DNA from: Verrucomicrobia bacterium UBA3222
Lineage (GTDB): Bacteria; Verrucomicrobiota; Verrucomicrobiia; Opitutales; UBA9783
Assembly: GCA_002363035.1 (NCBI GenBank)
Contig: DEWA01000024.1
Coordinates: 1 to 30,767 of the forward strand
DNA length: 30,767 bases
Reading direction: 5' to 3'
Position numbers and translations under genes: made by a program. Shown in pieces: positions 24,201-30,767 of the stretch; the stretch's first letter is position 1, and each line of letters opens with the position of its first letter. The notes below the pieces were generated by a model, which saw nothing but the letters and a program-made list of their open reading frames with translations, searched no databases and was not told the DNA's origin.

Positions 24201-24809
24201 GTCGGTTTGAACTTTCAACGTGCCTTCCGTTCGAACGTTTAGAAAGGTTCGTTGAAACGGTGTTTCGGCGGAAAGTTCGTATTTCAACGTTCCCGTTGCA
24301 TTTGGTGCCAATCCGCGAATGTGCATTTGCAGTTGTTGCAGGTTGCAATGCGGCAGGTGTCCGTCAATTTCCAAATCCGCCTTGTCGATGTGTAATTTAA
24401 CGGGCAACTGCAACGGTTGCAGGAAACTGAAAGCGCCCGATGCGTCTTTCGAAAGACCGATGCCCGCCGTCCGAACCGTTGAAGCGGTCGGGATTTGTTG
24501 CAGGTCGATTGACAGTTGCAGTTGGAGATTTTGAATGAACAGCGTGCGTTTAAAGAGCAACTGCCACGGGTTCCAATCCAACTTCAGATTATTCAGCGTG
24601 AAAGCTTCGTTTTTGTTTTTCAGCAGGATGCGCTCGACGGTGATGCTCGAAGTGCCGCCATGAAAATTATTAAATTGAACCGTTTGGAAGCGACTTTTAA
24701 GCGCGGTTTTCAGGCAAAACTCTTGTACAAAGCTGCTGCGCACCGCGAGCAACAGCAACACCAAAAGCCCGACGGTTGCAAATAAAAAATACCTACAGAG
24801 ACGCCACAC
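21261..24809 (-). CDS. AsmA/TamB-like envelope protein
   Basis: An 1182-aa protein with an N-terminal membrane anchor (residues ~5-24, FLFATVGLLVLLLLAV) followed by a very long stretch of repeated beta strands. This is the pattern of AsmA/TamB/YhdP-type proteins, which form a hydrophobic groove and take part in lipid transport or outer-membrane biogenesis. The C-terminal ~250 residues hold the AsmA-like region (SFKNINLETLWKL, then SCSLELSGKPSDLQTLNGHL and RATDGLF). The last ~35 residues are Pro/Ser/Asp-rich. It starts with GTG 24809; an in-frame stop lies 5 codons upstream and no early ATG exists, so GTG is the natural choice. It lies downstream of an attenuator-like leader and upstream of a coupled 82-aa gene. 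Substrate and partners are unknown. Confidence 0.75.
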   Translation of the reverse strand: MWRLCRYFLFATVGLLVLLLLAVRSSFVQEFCLKTALKSRFQTVQFNNFHGGTSSITVERILLKNKNEAFTLNNLKLDWNPWQLLFKRTLFIQNLQLQLSIDLQQIPTASTVRTAGIGLSKDASGAFSFLQPLQLPVKLHIDKADLEIDGHLPHCNLQQLQMHIRGLAPNATGTLKYELSAETPFQRTFLNVRTEGTLKVQTDAKGMFGALSLNGKLNLKNGAKEIPVLTYDGSVLRVQPYPKERLQLVLRCGQANEVTLSGETLKTADHEVDFKAQTLFDHTLPQLFEIPGIPTLSVLSEGTFGLHRKTHRWNHRLHVSIWAKDFDTQTEATLPALSLKAQLEAESDSQQLNLKQCNLQLKEKGTEHTFFTAHSLQPLTYDFKNGFRYASKENAQLLTVVCYEVPLEIINPYLQTYGYRLQSNLDGGQVSVIWNEKEKHFRLDTPEPIVLKLKSLQKGETPIVTDVQGKLQGHCVVNRDGSNLQYKGDVTVTDAQRVPFLTVFSKGTYQSKTNEAHFSSDGTLNFNYHLAKNSLNLAPFQWELHPELNINATCQIGKEHKKGIDTWTIRDFQADIGSAATEQTWASIQFNQPLAIENDAFISENAQPFADVRIQQLPLDIVRYPDVDLEGTLSLEGTLSAQQGALLWRSKADEILTDVKASFKGNPCVALSRVFSGEIFASFHFKDGWSLDVKTLQAYTPKQPDPLLKTQLQCQGKEAQLTATEGQYDLSLDALSLQPFALPYPNLSGTVVGNWHWDDTQKTIHSSLDASCADLPLSVNLQANYALQPDAVHALDGELELKHENHVNDLAFQQRLDAQNHLSGHVVSRQVFLQDLIGMGVGIQKLIASLPKKTASSVPDAEPIPPSPIATEKSNVPPFRSTCDFEFQSVADLEMQNLLGRLEYNPERINLELSKGAFCQGSMEGNGTFALPTNDLSCNLSFKNINLETLWKLPEMFQYPLTPYGQLSGNASCSLELSGKPSDLQTLNGHLGIRATDGLFQPKLSNTGQVLSGAATIFGAFTGSILPKAGAVGFLSSYARSIPFSNLELNVDRAKSQPVSFAANVRNIDLAIELKGSAETRPFIDWKQQPFTCDLQFRAPKNSEFLNYFSFNPQKTDANGYAEGPRCTVDGTLGKPNYLALTELLSQPPTPTSDGGEPTSQPSDDLLQNLLEKPVKKLFDLF

Positions 24810-24875
24810 GTTTTTCTTTGCTCACTTCTATGCTAAAAACGGCGGTGATGCTTGTCAATCCATCGGCATCGGTAC

Positions 24876-24905
24876 AAAAAAACGAAGCGCCTTTGCGGCG
24901 CCTCG
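24876..24905 (-). terminator. Intrinsic terminator in the AsmA-like gene leader
   Basis: On the minus strand the arms CGAGGCGCC and GGCGCTTCG form a nine-pair stem with one G-U pair around loop GCAAA, followed by seven T. It points toward the AsmA-like start, 67 bases further on. It is the best-formed terminator in the window. It either ends a small RNA or acts as an attenuator. Confidence 0.75.
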
Positions 24906-24962
24906 AAAACAGAATAGAAAGCAAATCGAACAAAAACCTGTTCAATAATGTGAGACCGATGT

Positions 24963-24987
24963 ATTTGAAAGTCGTTCAAATTTTTTT
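24963..24987 (+). terminator. AT-rich terminator-like hairpin, plus strand
   Basis: A perfect seven-pair stem ATTTGAA / TTCAAAT with loop AGTCG is followed by six T. The stem is AT-only apart from one pair, so it would be weak. No plus-strand gene lies directly upstream, so what it would end is unclear. Confidence 0.35.
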
Positions 24988-25159
24988 GGAAAATCTTCTC
25001 GCATTTTGAGGTTGGTTTTTATTTATAGAAGAAGAGGGGATGCATTTTGCCGGAGATTGCGGCAGAGAAATAATTGTCATGATTTTTTTGTTCAAACAGG
25101 GAGTGGTCAAAATTGAAGTATTCGATGAGGTTTTTTTGAAGAACAACGGATGATTTTTT

Positions 25160-25990
25160 ATGCCTGATACCGTACCGTTGCCGCTTTTGTTCCTCGTACT
25201 GTTTGCTTTCGGAAGCGTTTTGATCGGAGCATGGTTGTGGCTAAGAGAAGGCTCCTCGAGAGAAGTCGATGTGCCTCTTCACGTGAAGCCGTTGGCAATG
25301 CGTTGGTACGGTGTTGTGCTTTACGGCAGTGCGTTTTTTGTCATTCCGTTTCTGCTTCGGCTGACGGGACTGTTGCGACGGGCAGGAGATAATGACGTCG
25401 AACGTTTTTTTTACGCGGGGTTTGCGGTCGAATGTGCGCTGGTGCTGTTTTTTGTGGCGATAACGGCGGTTTCCTCAAAAGTGCGCGACGGGCTGTTGGA
25501 AGGCGATTTTTCGGTGCGATTGTGCGTGCGCGAATTCTTAAAAACTTTACCCTTGGTGCTGGTAACGGGGCTTCTGTGGGTGCCGATTTTGAAATTTCTG
25601 CGTTTCTGCGGGCTCCCGATTGAAGTCGAAATGCAACCGCTGATGCAATTACTGTTAAAAGGTCAGGCGAGCGTGCTGAGCCTTGTGGCCATCGGATGCA
25701 GTGCGGTTATTTTGGCGCCGATTTGCGAAGAAATTTTCTTTCGCGGTATTTTGCTTCGGTTTTTTTGTTCCTTTCTGTCGTTGCCGAAAGGTTTATGGCT
25801 GAGCAGTTTCATTTTCGCCGCCATGCACGGCAGTTGGACGGCGTTTTTACCGATTGCCGCCGTCGGTTATCGATTGGGGCGCAGCTATGCCGAAAGCCGA
25901 AATTTGGCGGTTAACATAGCGATTCACGGTCTTTTTAACGCCTTCAATTTCGTAATGGCGGTTACATACGCACATTGTTATGCCGCTTGA
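25160..25990 (+). CDS. CPBP-family intramembrane metalloprotease (CAAX protease-like)
   Basis: A 276-aa polytopic membrane protein with the ABI/CPBP signature: EEIFFRG (Glu190, Glu191, Arg195), then His223 in FAAMHGSW, and His256 and Asn260 in HGLFNAFN. These residues make the zinc-type active site in prenyl-protein-protease relatives. Around seven hydrophobic segments fit the family. Bacterial members process or protect peptides, or act in envelope functions; the substrate here is unknown. The gene's last 11 bases overlap tsaE, and ogt follows, so the three genes are probably one unit. Confidence 0.88.
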   Translation: MPDTVPLPLLFLVLFAFGSVLIGAWLWLREGSSREVDVPLHVKPLAMRWYGVVLYGSAFFVIPFLLRLTGLLRRAGDNDVERFFYAGFAVECALVLFFVAITAVSSKVRDGLLEGDFSVRLCVREFLKTLPLVLVTGLLWVPILKFLRFCGLPIEVEMQPLMQLLLKGQASVLSLVAIGCSAVILAPICEEIFFRGILLRFFCSFLSLPKGLWLSSFIFAAMHGSWTAFLPIAAVGYRLGRSYAESRNLAVNIAIHGLFNAFNFVMAVTYAHCYAA

Positions 25991-26432
25991 TTGGGAAATT
26001 TCGCGGGAAGACGAACTTCCAACCGTTGCGCAGGCAGTTGCGGAGCGATATCCCGAAAGCTGTTTTTTGGCACTGCACGGCGATTTGGGCGTCGGGAAAA
26101 CAACGTTTGTGAAGTATTTGGCGCGTGTGTGGGGGATTGAAGACGTGAGAAGCCCTTCGTTTGATGTTTTGCACGTGCATCACGGAGCCCGAACATTGAT
26201 CCACATGGATGCGTATCGGTTGAAGAATGGTCGCACGGAGGATTTTAATCTGGACGATTTGTGTCGACCGCCGTTTTGTTGCGCCATCGAATGGCCGGAG
26301 TGTTTGAAAGATTTAAATTTCAATCTGCATTTATTTTTTGAAATTCAACCCAACGGTTCGCGTCACATTCGATTAACGGAAGGAGACACATGGGTGCCGT
26401 CGGGTACCTGCAAACGTCAATCGGTTGGTTAA
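25980..26432 (+). CDS. tsaE: tRNA threonylcarbamoyladenosine (t6A) biosynthesis ATPase
   Basis: A 150-aa TsaE. It is the P-loop partner of TsaB and TsaD in making t6A37 of ANN-decoding tRNAs. Walker A is GDLGVGKTT (34-42); then SPSF (58-61; usually SPTF or SPTY), HMDAYRL (75-81) and IEWPE near the end follow in family order. Length is normal. The ATG lies inside the last codons of the CPBP gene (11-base overlap), and its 3' end overlaps ogt by 43 bases. Confidence 0.93.
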   Translation: MPLDWEISREDELPTVAQAVAERYPESCFLALHGDLGVGKTTFVKYLARVWGIEDVRSPSFDVLHVHHGARTLIHMDAYRLKNGRTEDFNLDDLCRPPFCCAIEWPECLKDLNFNLHLFFEIQPNGSRHIRLTEGDTWVPSGTCKRQSVG

Positions 26433-26902
26433 GATTTGTTCTCAATGAAAATCGGCAGTTGGTGCGCATTGATTTGAATGTTCCGCAGTCGTTAAATTGT
26501 GAAACCCCTGCACTATTTAAGGACATTTTTACCCAATTTTCGGAGTACTTTGAAGGTACGCGCAGAGATTTTACGTTGCCGTTGTGTTTGAACGGCCGTG
26601 CATTCGAAATGCGCGTTTGGAAAGCTTTATTAAAAATCCCCTACGGCGAAATGCGTTCCTATGGCGAAATCGCCGCTGCTTGCGGTAATCCGAAGGCAGC
26701 GTGTGCCGTCGGGCAGGCGGTGCATCATAACCCGCTTCCGATTATCGTTCCCTGCCATCGTGTTGTCGGCGCATCGAATTTGGGCGGTTATGCGGGCGGA
26801 TTGTCGATAAAACGCTTTTTGTTGCGGTTGGAAGGTGTTCGTAAAGAAAATGGAGAAGTTTTTTTGGTGAAAAATTCCGCAGGATGCTACAGCGACAGTT
26901 AG
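26390..26902 (+). CDS. ogt: Methylated-DNA--protein-cysteine methyltransferase
   Basis: A 170-aa suicide DNA repair protein that takes the methyl group from O6-methylguanine onto Cys122. The active site is PCHRVV (121-126), preceded by VGQAVHHNPLPIIV, with YGEIA (91-95) and WKALLKIPYGE ahead, as in Ogt/MGMT. Residues 1-70 are the divergent N-terminal domain. ATG 26390 has GGAGA just upstream, and the overlap of 43 bases with tsaE is supported by the family length. The symbol follows the Ogt type; no AdaA-like domain is present. A weak inverted repeat follows before the convergent cysS. Confidence 0.93.
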   Translation: MGAVGYLQTSIGWLRFVLNENRQLVRIDLNVPQSLNCETPALFKDIFTQFSEYFEGTRRDFTLPLCLNGRAFEMRVWKALLKIPYGEMRSYGEIAAACGNPKAACAVGQAVHHNPLPIIVPCHRVVGASNLGGYAGGLSIKRFLLRLEGVRKENGEVFLVKNSAGCYSDS

Positions 26903-27134
26903 GGTGCTTTGACAACCAAAGAACCTCTTTCAAAGGCGCTTTTATTAACATTTTTCCGTATTTCGCGGTATTGCTATGCGAAAAAACATACCAAGACGGT
27001 TGCAACAGGGAAAGGAATACCTGCGAATAAAGGATTTTTGTTAAATGGACGCATTCTTCTTTTACATCTTTTCCTTCATTCGACTGGTTTTTATACGACA
27101 AACAAACACACCACAGGCGGTCGGTGGCGTCATT

Positions 27135-28592
27135 TTAAACATCCGCTGGCGTTTTTCCCTTCAACGGTTCGAGTACGTAATCGTCTTTCCGATCCAGGAC
27201 ATTCCAGCCGTTTTCCCCAAGAATCTGGCGCAGGCGGTCGGCTTCCTGAAATTGCCGCGCTTGCTTTGCCGCCCAACGTTGTTCCGCCAAGGTTTGGATG
27301 TTGTTCGGAATTTCGACCGTCGGCAGTTCGGTATCGGATGCCTCATATTGAATGCCGAGCGCATACAGAGCAGCACTCCATTCATCGAGAAGGAGTTTTG
27401 CCTGTTCTTTCGACGGCGACGGATTTTGGTGCATAAACGTGAACAAACAACCGAGAGCTTTTGGAACGTTTAAATCATCCTGTAGAGCCTCAAAAAAGTC
27501 GCCGAGGAAGATACATTTCTCGGGTAAAACCGCATTTTCCGTATGTTTCTCGAAAGTTTCCTCATTGATGCCTGATTGGGATAACAGTGCATGGGTGTAA
27601 GCGTTAATCTTCCGCAAAGCACTTTGGGCGGAACGCATCAAATCAAAGGTAAAATTGAGCGTCTGTCGGTAATGACCCGATAATAAGGCGTATCGAACCG
27701 CCGACGGACGGTAACCGCGCGCCTGCAAATCATCCAAAGTCAGCAAATTACCGAGGCTTTTGGACATTTTTTGCCCCTCGACCTGCAGATGAGCGATGTG
27801 TAGCCATTGACGGACAAAAGGTGCGCCGTACGCCGCTTCCGATTGGGCGATTTCGTTTTCGTGGTGCGGAAAGCACAAATCGACGCCTCCCGTATGAAGG
27901 TCGACCGTTTGTCCCAAATACAAATGCGACATGGCACTGCATTCGATGTGCCATCCGGGGCGACCGCGCCCCCACAGGCTTTCCCAGGAGACAGCACCGT
28001 CGGTCGGCTTGTACGCCTTCCAAAGAACGAAATCCGCCACCTGCTCCCGATCGTATTCGTCGGCGTCGTTGGAGCGTCCCGCGCTGTTGAGTGCCTGTGT
28101 CTGCAGAATACGGCTATCTAAGTGGGACAGTCGACCGTAGTTTCCAAAAGAGGCGATGCGAAAATAAACCGAACCGTCGCGCACGTAGGCGTGCCCTTTG
28201 TCGATTAACGTTTGAATAAGTTTCTGTTGAGCTTCAATGGTTTCGGTTGCACGCGGTTCCTGCGTCGGTGGGAGAAGATTTAAGCGTTTGCAATCGTTAT
28301 GAAACTTCTCAATCCACGGTTCGACATAATCCGACAGCGTTTGGCGTTGTGCAATCGAATTGCGGATCGTTTTATCGTCCACATCGGTGATGTTTCGGAT
28401 ATATCGATAAGGAATTTGAAGCAGCTTCAACAGTCGAACGACGGTATCCTGCACCACGTAGGTGCGAAAGTTACCGATGTGCGCCGGACCGTAGACGGTT
28501 GGTCCGCAACAATAAGTCCCGAAGGTTCTTCCCTTTTCGCATTGGACCGCTTCCTTTGTGCGGGTTTGGGTGTTAAACAGTCGGAATGTCAT
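27135..28592 (-). CDS. cysS: Cysteinyl-tRNA synthetase
   Basis: A 485-aa class I synthetase. Motifs: CGPTVYG with zinc ligand Cys29, HIGN (38-41), then GWHIECSAM and HHENEIAQSEA carrying the other zinc ligands, and KMSKSLGN. The length is normal. ATG 28592 is chosen because the family N-terminus (MTFRLFNTQTR) begins there; the longer open frame only reads into the preceding gene. Its 5' end overlaps the O-antigen-ligase-like gene by 20 bases, so translation may be coupled. The 3' end faces ogt across a 232-base region in which I see no gene. Confidence 0.97.
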   Translation of the reverse strand: MTFRLFNTQTRTKEAVQCEKGRTFGTYCCGPTVYGPAHIGNFRTYVVQDTVVRLLKLLQIPYRYIRNITDVDDKTIRNSIAQRQTLSDYVEPWIEKFHNDCKRLNLLPPTQEPRATETIEAQQKLIQTLIDKGHAYVRDGSVYFRIASFGNYGRLSHLDSRILQTQALNSAGRSNDADEYDREQVADFVLWKAYKPTDGAVSWESLWGRGRPGWHIECSAMSHLYLGQTVDLHTGGVDLCFPHHENEIAQSEAAYGAPFVRQWLHIAHLQVEGQKMSKSLGNLLTLDDLQARGYRPSAVRYALLSGHYRQTLNFTFDLMRSAQSALRKINAYTHALLSQSGINEETFEKHTENAVLPEKCIFLGDFFEALQDDLNVPKALGCLFTFMHQNPSPSKEQAKLLLDEWSAALYALGIQYEASDTELPTVEIPNNIQTLAEQRWAAKQARQFQEADRLRQILGENGWNVLDRKDDYVLEPLKGKTPADV

Positions 28593-29799
28593 GCGATGGT
28601 TTCGAGGACAGGTATAATTTTTTCTGAAAATAATGCTCAAGATAAAACATGAGAAAAAATATGCAGGGATAAGTGCAGTAGTTGCCTTTACCATTTAGTG
28701 ACAGCAATAAGAGTGTCACAAACATAGTAGCGGAAACAGAAAAACTGTTAAGATTCTTTCGGTTTTTGAAAATTATCCAATAAAAATAACCGATGCTGAC
28801 GAGATATGTAATGAGAGCAGGAAGACCGTACCAAAATATCAGTGAAAGGTAGCAGTTATGGCTTGCTGCATCGTGAGAATTAAAAAGGTTTCCTAAGAGG
28901 ATAGTTTTAAGTTCAAATAGTTGATAACAATGAAGCTTACAGCAAAGGATACGGTCCTCGAAATACATGGATCTGTTGATGATTTTGAATGCATAAAACG
29001 TATACAACAACCCTGCTAATAAACAGATGGTTAGGATGCAAAAAAAGGTTTTTCTAGACAATGCAAAACACTCCTTTAAGACAGAAGCATATATGAAAAT
29101 ACATAATAGGAAAATAGCTATGTTAAACCTTTCCCATAGAATGATTTTTAAAATAATCCAACAGAAAAAGATACATAGCGTATGGAATAGAAATAATGAT
29201 AATTTGCTCACCATTTTTAATTCAATATTACTTTCAAGGTAACGAAGAGTTAAAAGACCTATAAGAACATATGAAAGTGATATTACTGCACTGTCAGACC
29301 ATGTTAAGTAGGCATGATCCCATCCGTATGTATGAAAATAATGCCTAAAATGCCAGAGATAAAGGTATAGACACGGAAGAATGGAAATCAAAATTTCACA
29401 CTTGCTTGGTTTGCTATTTGCGAATACCCTCCATGCAGCGATTGCAAGAATATAGCAACACAAACGTCCAATATGCGGAAATGCAAAACATGAAGCTTCT
29501 TGTGTTACAAGAAAAATTCTGAAAAAGACATAAATTAAAAAACATTTACAAATCTTCAATAGGTTCGAAGTAGTATCATACGTTTTATGTATTTTTATGA
29601 GAATCACTACAAGAGCAGCGGATGCTATGAAAAGGCATTTTTGTTTGAAGAGATAACCATATGAAAATCCGATTTCACCTTGCAAAAAAATCGTCAATAA
29701 AAAATAACAAATCAAAAAACAATGCAGGCAATGCCGCCCAATGCATTGAACGAAACACAAAAGACGCAAACGCGCGCTATTTTCTACTCCCACCCTCAT
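28573..29799 (-). CDS. O-antigen ligase-like (Wzy/WaaL-type) membrane protein
   Basis: A 408-aa protein with about ten hydrophobic segments and a periplasmic-type loop. Near the C-terminus it has SHNCYLSLIFWYGLPALITY, the H-N-x-Y-L...G-L motif of the O-antigen ligase/polymerase superfamily. Such proteins join or polymerise lipid-linked glycans. Cysteine and aromatic content are high and the sequence is strongly AT-rich compared with clpC and cysS. The ATG overlaps the clpC stop by four bases (ATGA) and the stop lies inside cysS (20 bases), so it is cotranscribed with two housekeeping genes. Glycan target and true enzymatic activity are unknown. With the GT2 gene at the window's left it is one of two glycan-related genes here. 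Confidence 0.75.
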   Translation of the reverse strand: MRVGVENSARLRLLCFVQCIGRHCLHCFLICYFLLTIFLQGEIGFSYGYLFKQKCLFIASAALVVILIKIHKTYDTTSNLLKICKCFLIYVFFRIFLVTQEASCFAFPHIGRLCCYILAIAAWRVFANSKPSKCEILISILPCLYLYLWHFRHYFHTYGWDHAYLTWSDSAVISLSYVLIGLLTLRYLESNIELKMVSKLSLFLFHTLCIFFCWIILKIILWERFNIAIFLLCIFIYASVLKECFALSRKTFFCILTICLLAGLLYTFYAFKIINRSMYFEDRILCCKLHCYQLFELKTILLGNLFNSHDAASHNCYLSLIFWYGLPALITYLVSIGYFYWIIFKNRKNLNSFSVSATMFVTLLLLSLNGKGNYCTYPCIFFLMFYLEHYFQKKLYLSSKPSHDIPTV

Positions 29800-30767
29800 C
29801 TCGTATACCCTCTCATCAATCTAATCTTTTGCCCGGCTTTTATTTTTTGTTCCAAGAAGTCATCCGCCAGGCGGTTTTCGACGTAACGTTCGATGGCGCG
29901 TTTTAACGGTCGCGCGCCCATTTTTTCGTCAAAGCCTTTGTCGATCAAAAATTCTTTCACATCATCACCAACTTTGAGGGTTATGCCTTTGGTCTTTAAG
30001 CGTTCCGCAACGGCTCTGAGCTCCAAATCGACGATTGCCTTCATGTGTTCGCGCGTGAGCGGTCGAAAGATGACCTGTTCGCCGATACGGTTGAGAAATT
30101 CCGGCTTAAAAGTTTTCTTCGCGGCATGTTCAACGGCGGATTTGATCTGTTCGAATGCGGCGTTCGGCGAGTCCGAACCAAAGCCAAGACCGAAGGTTCG
30201 TTGGAATTCCTCCGCGCCGACATTGGACGTCATGATAAGCAGGGTGTTCTTGAAATCCGTGCGGCGACCCAGACCGTCTGTCAGGTGCCCTTCTTCCAGA
30301 ACCTGCAGGAGAATTTGAAGTACGTCGGGATGTGCTTTTTCGATTTCATCCAGCAACACGACCGAATAGGGTTTGCGACGTACCGCTTCCGTCAGGCGAC
30401 CGCCTTCTTCGTGTCCGACGTAACCGGGTGGTGAACCGATGAGACGCGAGACCGTGTGCTTTTCCATGTACTCCGACATGTCCAGTTGAATGACGGCTTC
30501 GCGGTGACCGAAAATTTTCTCCGCCAGCAGTTTGACCAGGTAGGTTTTCCCGACACCCGTTGGACCAAGGAAAAGGAAGGAAACGGGACAACGCGGATCC
30601 TTCAAATCCGTGCGCGAACGTTTCAGAGCATCGGCGACGGTTTTGACCGCCTCCTCCTGACCGATGAGCGAGCGATTAAGCGTTGCTTCGAGCGTTAAGT
30701 AGCGCTCTCGTTCGTGTGTGCCGATATTCTCGATCGGGATACCTGTCCAATCAAAAATAATTTTCTG
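29796..30767 (-). CDS. clpC: ClpC-type AAA+ chaperone, C-terminal part
   Basis: The frame is open to the window's right edge, so the N-terminal part (N-domain, first AAA module) is missing here; 323 codons are visible. The second AAA+ module is clear: GQEEAVKTVADALKRSR, Walker A GPTGVGKT, DMSEYMEKHTVSRLIGSPPGYVG, Walker B VVLLDEIEKAHPDV, TSNVGA and the C-terminal FLNRIGEQVIF and GARPLKRAI. TSNVGA and the spacing favour ClpC (ClpB usually has TSNLGS). ClpC unfolds proteins for ClpP. Translation ends at the ATGA overlap with the O-antigen-ligase-like gene. Confidence 0.88.
   Translation of the reverse strand, partial: QKIIFDWTGIPIENIGTHERERYLTLEATLNRSLIGQEEAVKTVADALKRSRTDLKDPRCPVSFLFLGPTGVGKTYLVKLLAEKIFGHREAVIQLDMSEYMEKHTVSRLIGSPPGYVGHEEGGRLTEAVRRKPYSVVLLDEIEKAHPDVLQILLQVLEEGHLTDGLGRRTDFKNTLLIMTSNVGAEEFQRTFGLGFGSDSPNAAFEQIKSAVEHAAKKTFKPEFLNRIGEQVIFRPLTREHMKAIVDLELRAVAERLKTKGITLKVGDDVKEFLIDKGFDEKMGARPLKRAIERYVENRLADDFLEQKIKAGQKIRLMRGYTR

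Larger units (their letters stand above)
24810..25159. other. Divergent intergenic region between the AsmA-like gene and the CPBP gene
   Basis: A 350-base, AT-rich region. On the minus strand it shows a possible -10 (TATAAAT, 25027-25021), a 20-codon open frame (25004-24942) and a strong intrinsic terminator (24905-24876), all ahead of the AsmA-like start. On the plus strand it shows an AT-rich hairpin with a T-run (24963-24987). A further TGCCG / CGGCA hairpin lies around 25049-25065. No conventional protein gene is seen. Confidence 0.6.

Noticed and set aside
24776..25009. Plus-strand ORF of 77 codons between the divergent genes
   Set aside because: It begins inside the AsmA-like gene, crosses two terminator-like hairpins and has no recognisable features.
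27045..27473. Plus-strand ORF of 142 codons
   Set aside because: It runs mostly antisense to cysS, whose reading is certain.

Overview
The window looks like a chromosomal segment from a member of the PVC bacteria, most likely Verrucomicrobiota and perhaps Opitutae. This is inferred from the ileS / dksA-like / lspA gene order, from DksA and DnaX proteins with reduced zinc-binding cysteine sets, and from leaders that mostly lack clear Shine-Dalgarno sequences. No database search was possible, so the assignment is tentative.

Layout, left to right. (1) 1-534: the 3' end of an rRNA operon (23S tail, 5S, intrinsic terminator). (2) 644-1699: an AT-rich family 2 glycosyltransferase on the + strand. 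(3) 1751-3482, minus strand: tRNA-Leu(UAG), a NUDIX hydrolase and a secreted or lipid-facing alpha/beta hydrolase. (4) 3556-7581, plus strand: a promoter, ileS, a zinc-less DksA-like regulator and lspA, with start/stop overlaps, closed by a hairpin. (5) 7788-18128, minus strand: about 10.3 kb of compact phage-derived genes. Read in the direction of transcription they are a membrane protein, a winged-helix protein, a candidate small terminase, a Mu gp28-type large terminase, a small basic ORF, a Mu gp29-type portal, a Mu gpI-type protease/scaffold, a decoration-like protein, a candidate major capsid protein, gp36- and gp37-like connectors, small tail-type proteins, a tail-hub-like protein and an unknown protein. 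I find no integrase, transposase, repressor, replication gene, tape measure, tail sheath or lysis enzyme. (6) 18431-20795, minus strand: sfsA and dnaX. The dnaX frame ends two codons after an A9 run, and a 145-codon extension continues in the -1 frame, so gamma and tau are probably both made. (7) 21012-24809, minus strand: a 1182-aa AsmA/TamB-like protein and a small downstream ORF, preceded by a leader that holds a strong intrinsic terminator. (8) 25160-26902, plus strand: CPBP membrane protease, tsaE and ogt, overlapping one another. (9) 27135-30767, minus strand: clpC (truncated by the window edge), an AT-rich O-antigen-ligase-like membrane protein and cysS, all overlapping.

The most interesting item is the phage-derived cluster. 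It keeps intact ORFs with ATGA-type translational coupling and lies between housekeeping genes, but it has the head and packaging module without mobility genes. That is what a domesticated particle or gene-transfer-agent-like system would look like, though a satellite or an eroded prophage is also possible. The second is the dnaX recoding site. Others are the terminator-bearing AsmA leader and the AT-rich glycan genes set among conserved genes.
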